Shown one piece after another: positions 42,501 through 53,812 of a stretch of 64,000 nucleotides of DNA (position 1 is its first letter; every line of letters starts with the position of its first letter). Under the pieces are notes generated by a model, which saw nothing but the letters and a program-made list of their open reading frames with translations, was not told where the DNA came from and did no database searches. Source of the DNA: Mesostigma viride (Eukaryota > Streptophyta > Mesostigmatophyceae > Mesostigmatales > Mesostigmataceae); contig RPFO01000154.1 of NCBI GenBank assembly GCA_009746045.1, positions 4,478,637-4,542,636 on the forward strand. The letters are read 5' to 3'. The translations under genes and the position numbers were made by a program.

Positions 42501-45500
42501 TGGACATGGCTGGGCAAGGTTGGACATGGTTGGACATGGCTGGGATTGGTTGGACATGGTTGGGCATGGTTGGACATGGCTGGGCATGGCTGGACATGGT
42601 TGGACATGGCTGGGCATGGTTGGACATGGCTGGGCATGGTTGGACATGGTTGGACATGGTTGGGCATGGTTGGGCATGGTTGGACATGGCTGGGCATGGT
42701 TGGGCATGGTTGGACATGGTTGGGCATGGTTGGACATGGCTGGGCATGGTTGGACATGGCTGGGCATTGTTGGACATGGTTGGGCATGGTTGGACATGGT
42801 TGGACATGGTTGGACATGGCTGGGCATGGTTGGACATGGTTGGGCATGGTTGGACATGGCTGGGCATGGTTGGACATGGTTGGACATGGTTGGGCATTGT
42901 TGGACATGGTTGGGCATGGTTGGACATGGTTGGGCACGGTTGGACATGGCTGGGCATGGTTGGGCATGGTTGGACATGGTTGGGCATGGTTGGGCACGGT
43001 TGGACATGGCTGGGCATGGTTGGGCATGGTTGGACATGGTTGGGCATGGTTGGGCATGGTTGGACATGGCTGGGCATGGTTGGACATGGCTGGGCATGGT
43101 TGGACATGGTTGGGCATGGTTGGACATGGCTGGGCATGGTTGGACATGGCTGGGCATGGTTGGGCATGGTTGGGCATGGTTGGACATGGCTGGGCATGGC
43201 TGGACATGGCTGGGCATGGTTGGGCATGGTTGGACATGGTTGAGCATGGTTGGGCATGGTTGGACATTGCTGGGATTGGTTGGGCATGGTTGGACATGGT
43301 TGGACATGGTTGGGCATGGCTGGACATGGTTGGGCATGGTTGGACATGGCTGGACATGGTTGGGCATGGTTGGGCATGGCTGGACATGGCTGGGCATGGT
43401 TGGGCATGGCTGGGCATGGTTGGACACGGCTGGGCATGGTTGGACATGGCTGGGCATGGTTGGACATGGCTGGGCATGGTTGGACATGGCTGGGCATGGT
43501 TGGACATGGCTGGGCATGGTTGGACATGGTTGGGCATGGTTGGACATGGCTGGGCATGGTTGGACATGGCTGGGCATGGTTGAATATGGTCGGACCAGGG
43601 TCAGGCTAGCCAATATGCATGCGTCTACGCTGACCAGGGCTCATGGCTGCGTTGCTTGGTGCCCTCCATGCGCATGCCATGCGTGCTTGTGCTCTCTGCT
43701 GCTCCCCTCCTTCCAGGGACGCCACCGAGGAGGCGCTGACGCTGGCGGAGCACCACCTGGCCATCGTGGCGGCGCAGCGGTGGGTGATCCCTTTAGTGAC
43801 CGCAGTAACTACATAGTGACCCTAGCGACCCAACGTTGCGGTGGTGAGCCAAGTGGCGGCGCACCAGCGGGTGTCATCAGCCTTTAGTGACCACAGTGAT
43901 TACAGTGACCCTGTTCTGGACAGTGGGTACGCACCGTTGCTGCCGTGCGTGGGTACCGTGGCAACCAGCCATTTGGGAGTGCGGCATGTCCGTTTATAGC
44001 CTTGGCGATGGGACGTTTTGCTGCATGGCTCGGGCGATGGGCTGACCGCTGCGGCCGCGCTGTCCCCGGTTCGTTGGATCAACCATGCGCCTGTTTGTGT
44101 GATTGTCCGTCCTTCTGGTGTTGGTTCATCCACCCGTGTTGGTTTTTGCTTGCTGCTCCCAAGTCGATGTACTTGTCGATTGCTCGCCCTGTAACGGGAC
44201 TTGGGCGGACGCCCTGGCCTGCTGCTGGTGCACGCCCTGGCCTGCTGCTGGCGCACGCCCTGGCCTGCTGCTGGCGCACGCCCTGGCCTGCTGCTGGTGC
44301 GCGCCCTTGCCTGCTGCTGGCGCACGCCCTCGCGCGCGCTCCATCGCCGCCCCCTCCATGCTGCCATATCGTGCGCTCTATTGCCTGCTGCCATCCCACA
44401 CGGTGCACGCACAGCCAACCCCCTGGCCGGTGTCCCTGAGTGCCTTGGAATGGCCTTGTGGGCCGGGCGGCTGAGCGCGCGTGCCACTTCTGAGTGGGCC
44501 GCATCGCATGCCCCCGTCCACTTGTCCACATTGTTTATATTGTTCGTGCTGGTGATGTGTCCGCCCTCTTCTGCACGTGCGGGTGGTCTGTGCACGCCGT
44601 CCTCTCCGCGTGCGGCCGGCGTGTGCCGTGCGCCAGCCTGCTCCTGTCGGAGGAGGCGTCCCGCCACAGCCTGGACGAGCAGGAGGCGCGCATCCAGACC
44701 TGGTGGAGGGCTGCACTCGTCGCGGTGAGGCGGGGGGCCTGGGATAGCTGTGTGCGGCAAGGTTGGCGCCTAGTGCACAGGGCCGCACAGGGGGCGGTGA
44801 GGTGCGGGAGGCACCATGTGGGGGGGGAGATCTTTGGTGCAGGACCTGGTGGCGGTGAGTGGAATGGGGCCTATGATGTTGATGCCCTTTGACAACCGGG
44901 GGTATCAAGGCAACAGGGGGGAGGGTCTGGGGGTGAGTAAGGGCAGTCCGGGGGGGAACGGTGTGTGCTGTGGTGGGCCCCTACCCTGTGGCCTGGAGGT
45001 GGAGGATCCTTGCCATGTCCCCACCCAATGAGGAGAGTAGTACATTAGACGCGCGCGGTGGGATGAACGCGGGGCACATGGCGCGCTCTGTATGAGGCAT
45101 GTGCGGTGGGAGGAACAGGCTCTGCGTGGTCTTGATGCCGTGGCCAGTGGCCATGGCTGTACCCCCCCCCAAAAAACCAAGGTACTCCCGCGCCTACGTA
45201 GGCTGGGGGATGCTCGCGCGCTTGTCGTCCCCCATCCCTGTGCCCATGGTTGCCATCTTTGCCTAGTTGTACTCCAGCTCATGCTGTGTGCCTGCGCGGC
45301 CATCCCGTTTACTTACTGTTGGCCGTGGATCCCTGCCCCTGCCCCCCACCCACCGCGGTGTGCTCCTGTCCCTCTGCCGGACGGTTGTCCTGTTGGTGGC
45401 CACGTGCCTGATGGCGGCTCGCCGGCCTGCGCTCTCGCCGCAGATGCTGCTGCTGGTGCTCATGCCGCACCTGATCCTGGTGCCCGCCACGTCCTACCAC

Positions 45501-47252
45501 GAGGATGTGCCCTCCATCATGCTGGTGAGACGCCGTGCTGCGTGCGCGTGCGTACCCCACACACACGCAGCATGCCGTGTCTGAGACGTCTTCGAGCGCT
45601 GCGCTTGCGTGCGTGACATGCGCGCATGCACCCATGGATGGATTTTCGTGCATCGTGGCGTCTTGCGTTGCCCTGGTGGTGGGCTTCCATGTTTTGTGAT
45701 ATTTTATGTTAGGTTGGTTGCCCTACTCACGCGCCATACTATCCATCTCTTGGTGCTGTGATTCGGGAGTCGTGGATGTGCGAGTGCGAGGCTCGGCGGC
45801 CGCGCATGGGACCCTTGTCATAAGTGAGTAAGTAAGTGCCTCGGAGTACCATGCTGTGGTCTCGTGCAAGGCACGGTGAGGATTGGCGCGTTGCGTCCCC
45901 AGCCTGGTTGCCTGGACGCACTCGCGCCCGCATGCGCCCACCACCACCACATCATGCTGTCCTCTCTCGGCCTCGTGCTGGTTGCTTTGTTCACGCACCA
46001 CCCGGCGTGCGGCACCCCTTCCCTGTGATGGCGCTCACCTGCCAATGGCGCCCGGGTTGTGTTCCTAGTGTGTCCGCTGCTGTTGGTTGCGCAGACGCAG
46101 ACCCTGCCGCTCGCATCCCTTCGACATGCTTACCTTGCGTGCCCCCTTGTGCACTTCCCCCCCCCCCCCCCCCCCCCGGGTCCCCCCCCCTGGTTGCCCG
46201 TGTGCCAGCTGTACACGCTGCGCATGCTGGGCTACTTGCTGCCCTTCTACATCCTGGCGCGCGCGATCGTGGTCCTGCGACTGCAACGCGAGCATGAACA
46301 GGTGGGCGCGCTTGTGCAGCCTGTAGGACAGCACACGCTAGAACAGGTGGGCGCGTATACCGTCGAGCATGTACAGGCAGGTGGGCGCGTATACCGTCAA
46401 GCATGTACAGGCAGGTGGGCGCATATATGGTAATAACGACAGCGCCATGTGGAACAGGTGGGTGTGGTCGGATGTAGCCTGCGTGTGGTAGCACACGAGC
46501 CGCATGAGACCACCAATGTGCAAGGGACCACACACCCAAAGGAGGACCTCACACGCGATCGCATGGGAGTGTGACCACCAGTACTTGTCTCCTTCTCCGT
46601 TTCTCGGTCGAGAGGCCGACTAGCTGGAGAGGCTGTGCGACGGCTCTGGGTTCTGATTGGGCATGCGCGTGTGTGTTTGAAATCAGTACCGTAGGGCAAC
46701 ATGTGGTGTGGGCAGCAAGTTCCCAACAACCTTGTCCATCCACGGTGGGTGCTACCACAGTGGTCAGGGGATGCGCGCCTTGGGTACGCCAGCGGGGATC
46801 TGTTTCTGCCAGCGATGTGTGCCATAACTGTTTGGCACTTGCCAATTATGTACGCACACGCCTATGATGTAGTGAGCCAACCAGTACAGGTGCACATGGC
46901 GAGTGCGCTGACCATACCGAGCGCAGGCCGACGAATCAACCAGCTGTGGTGGTGCAGACATGGTTTTTATCCTCAGACGGAAGGGGGGGTGATGGGCACT
47001 GCAAGGTACATAGGCGAGGCAGAGGCTGACGGTTGCCATCGCGTCCTTTTCCTGTCAATGTCCCTGTGGGCGTGTCCATGTTGATGCATTGGGCATGACT
47101 TGAGTGTGGTACAGGCGGCGGCCATGGACACAGCGGGCCTCATGTGGTTCATGAACGAGAACCAGCCGATTGGGAACCTGCACCACTCGATGGCGCAAAA
47201 TTCCGACGATGAGGAGCGCCCAGGGCACAGCAGGGGGACATCACTCGTATAG
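39558..47252 (+). CDS. RING-CH (MARCH-like) membrane E3 ubiquitin ligase, 8 exons, 276 aa
   Basis: Exons: 39558-39779, 39974-40054, 40857-40921, 43717-43779, 44637-44724, 45444-45524, 46209-46301, 47115-47252 (stop TAG). All introns are GT-AG and phases agree at every junction (831 nt = 277 codons). The RING-CH finger is C51, C54, C67, C69, H77, C80, C96, C99 (C4HC3), followed by PYKEGWHIPRPP, matching the plant pattern CxxCxxPYxxGYxxP. The C-terminal half fits the plant DUF3675-type layout: helix DATEEALTLAEHHLAIVAAQR, then hydrophobic segments at about 165-187 (WWRAALVAMLLLVLMPHLIL) and 201-223 (LYTLRMLGYLLPFYILARAIVVL), both probably membrane-spanning. Expected role: transfers ubiquitin from an E2 to membrane substrates. 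Intron 3 (2.8 kb) is mostly minisatellite. A run of about 21 C precedes exon 7. Exon model by eye. Confidence 0.9.
41161..41686. repeat. 19-bp minisatellite with CACGTG core, about 27 copies (RING-CH intron 3)
   Basis: The unit is close to CACGTGAGCGGGTTGGAAT, with variants (GTAAT, GGAGT, ACCGG). Most units carry the palindrome CACGTG (a G-box/E-box sequence). It lies in the third intron. Confidence 0.95.
41934..43590. repeat. Decamer/20-bp G-rich minisatellite, about 165 decamers (RING-CH intron 3)
   Basis: The basic unit is TGGRCATGGY; the common 20-mer is TGGACATGGCTGGGCATGGT. No stop codon arises in several frames on both strands, so long artificial open frames exist (up to about 740 codons). 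It lies between exons 3 and 4 of the RING-CH gene. Confidence 0.96.
44208..44332. repeat. 23-bp minisatellite, five copies (RING-CH intron 4)
   Basis: The unit is close to GCCCTGGCCTGCTGCTGGCG followed by CAC. It lies between exons 4 and 5. Confidence 0.9.
46290..46420. repeat. Tandem copies of the exon 7 splice-donor region
   Basis: The exon 7/intron 7 junction reads GAACAGGTGGGCGCG. Downstream, ACAGGTGGGCGCG or GCAGGTGGGCGCG recurs at about 46341, 46377 and 46413, with a 36-bp unit containing TATACCGTCGAGCATGTACA. Potential decoy donors. Confidence 0.85.
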
Positions 47253-48170
47253 CCGCCCTTGCCCTTGGTGGTTGGTTCATGTGCGCTGCTAAGCATGCAG
47301 CAAGAAGGGAGGAGCATATTCCTTCCCACCCTGATGGCTGATTTCCAGGCTCAGGGCACGGGAGGTAGTCTGACTGGTTTCGAGTATCCCTGATGGGTAT
47401 GGGTGGACCAGTTGGGGATTGGGGATGTGCAGTATGTGCACCGTGCAGTGCTGTCCCTGACAGCTCACTTGGCGCTGCTCAATACATCTTTGGTAAGCTA
47501 GCGATTCTTGAGCATCCGGCTGGTCATATGTTGTGACTTCGTGTTAAAAGAAAAGCCCACGAAGGCAAACCATGCAAAAACTAACCTGGACAAATGGCGG
47601 TCCAACGTTGCCTGAGGATTAGTGCGGTTGTCGGCAATGAAAGGCGCGACGATCGCGGAAGCCGCGCGGCTGTGTAGGAAGAGCTGCATATGGAGGGATA
47701 ATTGCGAACACGAAGTGGCTGACCGGGTGTTGGATGAAAAGAGAGAGAGCATGCATTGTTAGGGATCGAAATAAAGAGAATATGAAGTTAAAACAGAAAG
47801 TTATATATTTTTAGCTATCTGCTCATTTTATAGTTATGTTGCGGCGGGCTCAAAGGGGGCCGACCTGCCGCCCGTAGCGTAGCTCTACCGTACGTAACCT
47901 ACACCATGTGAGGTGCTTGTTGTTACATTAAGGACTAGAGAGAAGGGGACCGGCGTTGCGCCGGTACTAGTGCCTACTGGCAACCGTGCCCACCCTTAAT
48001 TGAGGGGGGCGCGGCGCCTTGAGATTTGTGCTTTGCATGCATGTTTTTCATTTTCACACCATACTTAGAGTGGTGTGGTGAACGTAGGGAGGCTTTTTTG
48101 CAGCCACCCACCCACCCGCGCTACTGTTGACCGGACAAGATTGGACCATGCAAGGGGGCATGTAGATGAT
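47253..48170. other. Downstream flank of the RING-CH gene; one exon-like block
   Basis: It should hold the 3' UTR of the RING-CH gene. The block at 47586-47683 is listed separately. The rest shows no coding region. Confidence 0.4.
47586..47683 (-). other. Exon-like block X1 (minus strand)
   Basis: Minus-strand reading LFLHSRAASAIVAPFIADNR to LDRHLSR is open, preceded by an acceptor-like CCATATGCAG and followed by a donor GTTAGT. A block at 50937-51053 is similar in protein (DN, P, LDRH) and has equivalent splice signals, while the flanks are not alike. This suggests paralogous coding exons; no family recognised. Confidence 0.35.
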
Positions 48171-48177
48171 AGCTTCG

Positions 48178-48220
48178 AGTTAGGTTAGTTCGATTACGCG
48201 GCTTCCTCCACTCCACCCAT
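48178..48220 (+). mobile_element. LINE A 3' tail fragment, left half
   Basis: GAGTTAGGTTAGTTCGATTACGCGGC and CTCCACTCCACCCA match the LINE A 3' UTR at 36150-36195. Its continuation is at 50231-50323, beyond the inserted ORF1-only element. Confidence 0.7.
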
Positions 48221-50226
48221 TGAATTGAATAGAATTGTAACATAACTCCGTTGGGAGTATATGTAGCACATAGCCCTTGAGAGGGGGGCATATGGCCTAT
48301 CATACATCCTAAGCTACTTCCTGCAAGGGTGGGGATGTAAAGGACCCTTGCTCTAGGTGCACCAGGGCACTTGCATCCCCATGATCTTCAAGCTATGCCC
48401 AGCGAAGGGGGAGCCTGTCATGGGGGGGGAGATCAGCATAGCTATACAAAAAGCTAGGGCATGGCGTCTCAGCAGAGAGTTACTCCCTGCATGGGCACTG
48501 CATAATTAAATAAAGCTAGGCATCATCTGGAGGGTGGCTCATCATAGGCACACATGTACATGACTAAAAAGGCTAGGCCTAAGCTGGTATAGTGCTTGTA
48601 GTAGGCGGGCATGTACAAGGCCACTGTCTAACTATTCTACACTACTGCTGTATTCCCCTAGGCTGGGGCTGGAGTTGCTGGGGCCGCGGTGGTCGAGGGG
48701 GTCGCTTGCCAGGGCTTGTGGCCGACGTAGATGGCCGCCCCCTTCCAGTACACCGGCTGGCCCGCCTTGGTCTGCCGGAGCTGGAGGTAGGTCGGCCATA
48801 GCTCCCGTCGCCGTTGTTGCTGTGCCAGGGTCAAGTCGTCGTCCACGGTGAAGTGAGTATTCTCGAGCCGCTTGCGGCGTCTGAGAAACGAAATCTTGTC
48901 CGCTGGGCTATCAAAGATGAGAAGAAGCGGAGGCGCCCCTGCCTTACCCCGCGCGCGGGGGAGGCGGTGGGCGGTCAGCTTGATCTCACCAAGAAGGCCC
49001 ATGCATGCAAGGATTTTGTTCTCAAACGCACGTGCAAGCTTCTCGGAACTCTCACCTTCTTCCATGTCGAAGTTCTTGAGGATGGCGTTGAGGCTGCGTT
49101 TGGCGAGCTCGGCCTCCTTGCGGAGGTCAAGCGTCTGCCGCTGGAGCTGGGCTGCGACGGCGGAGGTGGTGGAGGTGGTGTAATGCTTAAGCATGTCCGC
49201 CCAGGTCGTGATGGGAGGAGCATCGCCGGCCAGGCCAGCCGGGGCTGGCTTGGCGGCAATGTCCTTCACTGCCTGGGCGGTGAGGCCTCAGCTGTGTTCT
49301 GCCTCGGCTGTGTTCTGCAAGACCTCGATAGCGATTGCATTATCCTTGAGGCGCTGGTCGATGTCACGGAGCTGGGCGGTGATGGAGTCAGTGGAGGCGG
49401 AGGGGGGGGGGGGGCGGAGGCGAGGAGGGTGGCGGTGGCGGTGGGGATGGTGGGAAGCTCAGCAGCCAGCGTGCCGCCAATTGCCGCCACATCTGCGGCA
49501 AGAGGGGTCACGTGCTGCTCGAAAGCCTCCTTGAGGAGGGTGCGGATGGTGGCTTCGGTGGGGAAGGTGGGGGGGGGGCGGTGAGGAAGCCCAGATCGCG
49601 GATTCGGAGCGTCCAACAAGGGAGCAGAGGGCGAAGCGTTGAAGCTTCGGGCGACTCCGGCATGCGGTGAATGATTGGGAGAGCCTCGGCGGGGTCGACG
49701 AGCTTGCCATCACCAGGCCAGCGGCCGCGGTTGTGGGACGTGAGGTACACGCACAGGGCTAGAAGCGAGGCGTGTGACCCGTAAAACACGTCTTCCATGA
49801 ACCAACTTGGGCTGCGTTGCCAGTAGCCCGGGAGCTGTTGACGTCAAAGGAGATCTCTTCCCAGGGCGGCTCAGCAGAGCGACTGCGCTTGGGTTCAGGC
49901 GATGCAGATGGCGAGGCAAGCCCGGGAGGCTGGGCGAGCACCAGTGCACGACTAGTGTCACCGTGGCCATCTCCAGGGGCCGGTGGGCGAAGCTGCAGCC
50001 GATCGAAGCTGCAGACGTATTTTCATTGCCGAGCGCAGCCGCCAGGCTGCGTTGCGTCGAGAGGCGTTTGCTCATCGTATATTGCGTAATAGCTTCGGAA
50101 CATTACATCAGCATGTGCGTCGTAGAAAGACGCATCGATTGTGATATTCACGGCTAAATTCGGTGCTCAAACGTGAAAGTTATGAGCTCCGCCGTCAGCC
50201 ATACCTCGTGGCTCGTGGCTTGGGAG
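48221..50226 (-). mobile_element. ORF1-only LINE derivative, copy c, 2.0 kb
   Basis: Perfect 9-bp target duplication TCCACCCAT at 48212-48220 and 50227-50235. On the minus strand: 5' UTR containing TATGGCTGACGGCGGAG (as in copy b), a frameshifted ORF1, about 370 bp of 3' UTR, the hairpin ACTCCCAACGGAGT and an ATTCAATTCAA tail. No RT or endonuclease. Length (2006 bp) and architecture equal those of copy b. Confidence 0.85.
48658..50075 (-). pseudogene. ORF1-type RNA-binding protein, frameshifted
   Basis: Homologue of the intact 462-aa protein at 22452-23840. The C-terminal half (49269-48658) is open and contains AILKNFDMEEGESSEKLARA (RRM-like), FTVDDDLTLAQQQRRRELWP (C-terminal motif) and QPVYWKGAAIYVGHKPW. 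The N-terminal half needs at least two frameshifts (SPSASPEPKRSRS matches SPSASPEPKKPCH in copy b). Not translatable as one protein. Confidence 0.75.
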
Positions 50227-50230
50227 TCCA

Positions 50231-50323
50231 CCCATCCATCAAGGAATATGTGCTACATGATCTCCCAACGGAGGCATGTTATAATTTACTTTACTTTGAT
50301 TTAATTTAATTTAAGGGGGCATG
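50231..50323 (+). mobile_element. LINE A 3' tail fragment, right half
   Basis: CATCAAGGAATATGTGCTAC, CTCCCAACGGAGGCATG and a TTTAA/TTTAC tail are nearly identical to 36200-36268. Together with 48178-48220 it is a 5'-truncated LINE A copy (or a SINE using that tail) of about 130 bp, split by copy c. Confidence 0.8.
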
Positions 50324-51886
50324 TGCTGGGCCCCAGCACAGTGAAGTGGCCTAACTTGACAATAACTTGTACGATGATTTTAATTGAGGGCCGGTGTGGC
50401 TAGGCTCAACTGTTAAAGCCTGCATACACTTATTGTAATAAAGCTCATTCTCTGGTAGGAAGGCACTCCAATGGACCTTAGCTTCAGCACATATTGATAA
50501 TTTACTAACTTCAATTATTATGTTTTCATCGATCCATGAAGCCGCAAATCGCAAGGGACCAATCAAAACCACAAAACAAGCTGCGCGCAATGGAACTTGG
50601 TAAGCACGCACCTACATAGACTTGCACGTACTATTGACAAGGGAAGACCAGTGCATGGGCGCGCCACCCTGTTGTTATAACTTGCCGTAGTTGTTCTACC
50701 CCACTGGCCTTCATACAATTCCCTTTTCATTTCGTAGATGGGGGCAATCGATTATGGGATGGCTTTGGCATTACAGCACTTGAAATCAATATTAGCACGC
50801 AGCGTTATAGTACCTTCAATTAGCTCTGGCACCTTGTGGCCATCAGCTTGCGCCTTAGCCGACGTCTTGAGTTCAGGCACCTTGTAGCATACTGAGCTAT
50901 ATGCGTCAGCCTACCTATGAAATGAGATAACTACACCTGGACGCGCATGGCGATCCAACGCCGGCGCCGTGGAAGGACTAGGGTAGTTGTCTGAGAGGAA
51001 AGACGCGAAGCCGGCCGCGGTCCCGAGCCGCGTGGCTATCTCTATAGGAAGACCTGCATGGAGGGAGACAGAGGGTAACAAGAAAGGTTGATAGGGAACA
51101 CACACACATACACACACACACCACCACCATCAACAACAACAACATAAACGACCAAAATTACATCAAGTTTCGTTTAAGTGGCCAGCCGGAGCGGCTGTTG
51201 AATTTTTAGCGGGCAAGTGTTCGAAGCGCATCATTGGCGGATTACTTGCGAACTTGGGTTCCCCCGCGAAACTCCAACCGCACGTTCATGATTTCCAAAT
51301 CTGAAGTAAAGTTCGACGAAACTTTCTGAACGGGGGCAACTGACGGGCAGCCGGTTGGCCCTGGCACAGGGAACTGTCAGAGGACCAACCAGCGCACGTA
51401 CCGTACTGTCAAGCACAAATGCTGGGCAAAAATGTTTCTAAGGTTTCGCGAGATTCCCCCATAAAACTTGGGAAGTTCAAGCACGACTCCCTGTCGACCC
51501 AGTCTGACCCGCATCGTTGACATTACTGTACTGTATTTTTGGCTGGACGATGCATAGCAACGTAAATTACGTTGTTTTAGACGTTAGGGACGTTGAACGG
51601 CACTTGGAGGTCATGGCTGCCAGCCAGAGTGGTCGAGGAGGATAAATGTAGGGAGAAATATGATTGTTTTGCAAGTTTTAGACCTGATTTTAAGTCGTGC
51701 GTGTTGTGGCGTTGCGCCGGTCGCCGCGAAATTTGAATTTCTTGTCCAATGGGTGCGCAGAAACTGGGAAAACGGGCTCGAGGGTCAGGACGTTGCATTA
51801 TATTGCTTTTGAAAACTCGCAGCGGGATGCGACCGTATGCCCGAGCTTCGGAAAAGGTGCTATAAGGTAATTTTGGTTTCCTGCAG
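50324..51886. other. Intergenic; exon-like block and CA-rich microsatellite
   Basis: It holds the block at 50937-51053 (listed) and a CA/CAN-rich run at about 51099-51150. Minus-strand frames at 50351-50611 (86 aa) and 51231-51416 show no motif. The right end may contain the first exon of the large downstream gene: an ATG at about 51752 (MGAQKLGKRARGSGR) stays open to 51859 but would need a 27-30-nt intron. Confidence 0.4.
50937..51053 (-). other. Exon-like block X2 (minus strand)
   Basis: Minus-strand reading LPIEIATRLGTAAGFASFLS then DNYPSPSTAPALDRHARP, preceded by TCCATGCAG and followed by GTGTAG. It is similar in protein to block X1 at 47586-47683. Could be exons of one minus-strand gene later split by the 48.2-50.2 kb insertion, or two paralogues. 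Unrecognised. Confidence 0.35.
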
Positions 51887-52493
51887 TTTGTCGTAAAGCA
51901 CCTGTGCATTTCGGCGCAGTTACTCTGTGTGCAGGCCTTGCGAGTGCCCAGGCGACCCGGGAACTGGCGCGACCTAACTGCCGACGACATTCCGAATGAC
52001 GAAATAAGGTGGGTTTTTTTGTTGAAGCGTGGATGCTGATTAGACTGCTTAAGATTGCTGGCGCATGCCAGGTTAATCTTTGTCAAGTTCCTGGCATTTC
52101 AAGTTCCTTTGCCGGCCACAACAAGCGCTGCCCCTTGCAGGCAACACCGTGTCGGCTTTTTCTAGGCTTTAAGGCCAGGCTTTGGTTTAATTAGTCACGT
52201 GCCGTGGTGCAATGTGCTGCACTGTCGTTTAGAAACAATGTGCAGCACTGCCACGCCTGCGATGCCACGTCTCGGTGCACGCAGTATTGGTGCATCACGT
52301 TCGTATACGCGCCCTGCACTGCCGTCGCAATTTATCGCAGTGAACTTGTGTCCCGCACTCGCCTGACGCTATGAACATGCGTAGTATGCAATCGTTTCTG
52401 CAATGCAAAATGTACCCGTTTGCTGCATGCAGATGCCTGATAAAATCTCCCAAAGGCAACAGCCAGTGGCAACGTTGGCCACCCTCGTGGAAG
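51887..52493 (+). other. Candidate 5' exons of the large gene
   Basis: Exon 51887-52008 (after TTTCCTGCAG, before GTGGGT) reads FVVKHLCISAQLLCVQ then ALRVPRRPGNWRDLTADDIP. Exon 52433-52493 (after GCATGCAG, before GTACGT) reads CLIKSPKGNSQWQRWPPSWK, and the phase between the two fits. The second ends in phase 0 while the next confident exon (53813) needs one preceding base, so a further exon or an alternative donor (GTACAT, 4 nt on) is required. Confidence 0.45.
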
Positions 52494-52984
52494 GTACGTA
52501 CATGGCAACAAACCCACGTGGACATCCTTTCCATGCATTTTAGGCCTCCTTCTAGGTTGAAGACTTTACAGCTTTAAGTGGCTCCATGCATTTTGATACT
52601 GCTGGCGTGCTTTAATTTACAATTGAAGCCATTACTGGTTCTGAACTGGAAAAAACCTTGTGTTCCAACATAAACTTCCTTTTCAGTTTACATTCCTCGT
52701 TCTCCCTCACAGCTCATCCTTCAGATATTCACTAGCCCAGCTGAGATTCTCACAGGCTTTGAAATAATATATTCTCACAGCATTGGGAAAAACGGTCTTG
52801 TGTTGTGAGCAGTTGTGTGCCTAGGATATTAGCAATGACGTGACTGTTTTACTTGTGCAATTGAGCAAATGGAGGTAGGCCTCTTGCATGTAATTTAGTG
52901 CACCGAGTGCATTGGTAGCTGTATGTTAATAATGGAGTTGGTTCTTTGCTTTGGAATTGTTTCTTTGCTTAGAACTCTGCGATT

Positions 52985-53370
52985 CATCTGAAGGGGAGGG
53001 GACATCCCTAGCACCCCACCAAAAATACCTTTTATAAATGTAATGCATTTGAAGCATATCCAATAATGCTTGGGGACCGTGAAGATGATGTTTGTTGGGC
53101 ATTTATCCCACTGCACTTGTTGGGGGTACTTTTTTGTTGGGGGTTATTGGGGGTTACCCCCAACCACGCACCGGTGGTGAGCTAAAGAAAACGACGCTAT
53201 TTAGGACGAATATTATCATTTAGGAGAATGGGCAAACCGTTCTTATGCAAACCACGTACTCCCATGTAGCTGCCCCCTTGGTGAAACATTGTGGCTATTC
53301 AGCTCAGTAAAAGAATGAGTATTCCTCATAGTTAATCAGTTTCTCTCCCAAAGTCGCGTCTTTTTTCCCT
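52985..53370. repeat. Dispersed noncoding repeat, copy 1
   Basis: Shares GGGGAGGGGACAT, CCAATRATG then TTGGGGACC, ACGACGCTATTTAG / AAGACGCTATTTTAG and GGACAATGGGCAAAC-type strings in order with 62500-62830. Also contains (G/T)-rich runs. No terminal inverted repeat resolved. Confidence 0.7.
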
Positions 53371-53812
53371 CTTAATTAGTGAAATCAGACCAATCACATT
53401 GTAAAATGATCAACACCACGTACTTGTATTCAAAACTGGCCGAGGGCCGAGGGGGCTGAACCGCACTGCTGCAAAATTTCAGCTCGTTATGATGGCAAAT
53501 TCCTTTGTTAATAATAGGGGGTCTTGTTTCTCATATTTTTGCAGTCTTGGGTTTATTTTTTCTTGCTTGGTGCATGCATTTGTAGCTCACCATTGGTGTA
53601 TGGTGGGGGCGGGGTAGTACCCTCAACTAGTGGTGTCATCAACAATTAGTCGCTATAGTTACAGGTTCCAATCAACACAGAGACTTCCCAATTGACATAG
53701 GAATGATATGAAATAAAAGCTGAATTTTTACTCACTCAAAAAAAATCTACCCACTACGGTCCCCTGAAACCCTCATATTGATTTGTGTCCACCACTACCT
53801 TGTTCCATGCAG

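Noticed and set aside
41677-43887. Long open frames on both strands (up to 736 codons, GMVGHGW-type and NHAQPCPTM-type repeats)
   Set aside because: They translate the 10/20-bp minisatellite inside an intron. The repeat contains no stop in several frames, and the splice model skips it.
51577-52086. 169-codon minus-strand frame
   Set aside because: No motif, no signal peptide, and it overlaps a plus-strand exon candidate with good splice signals.
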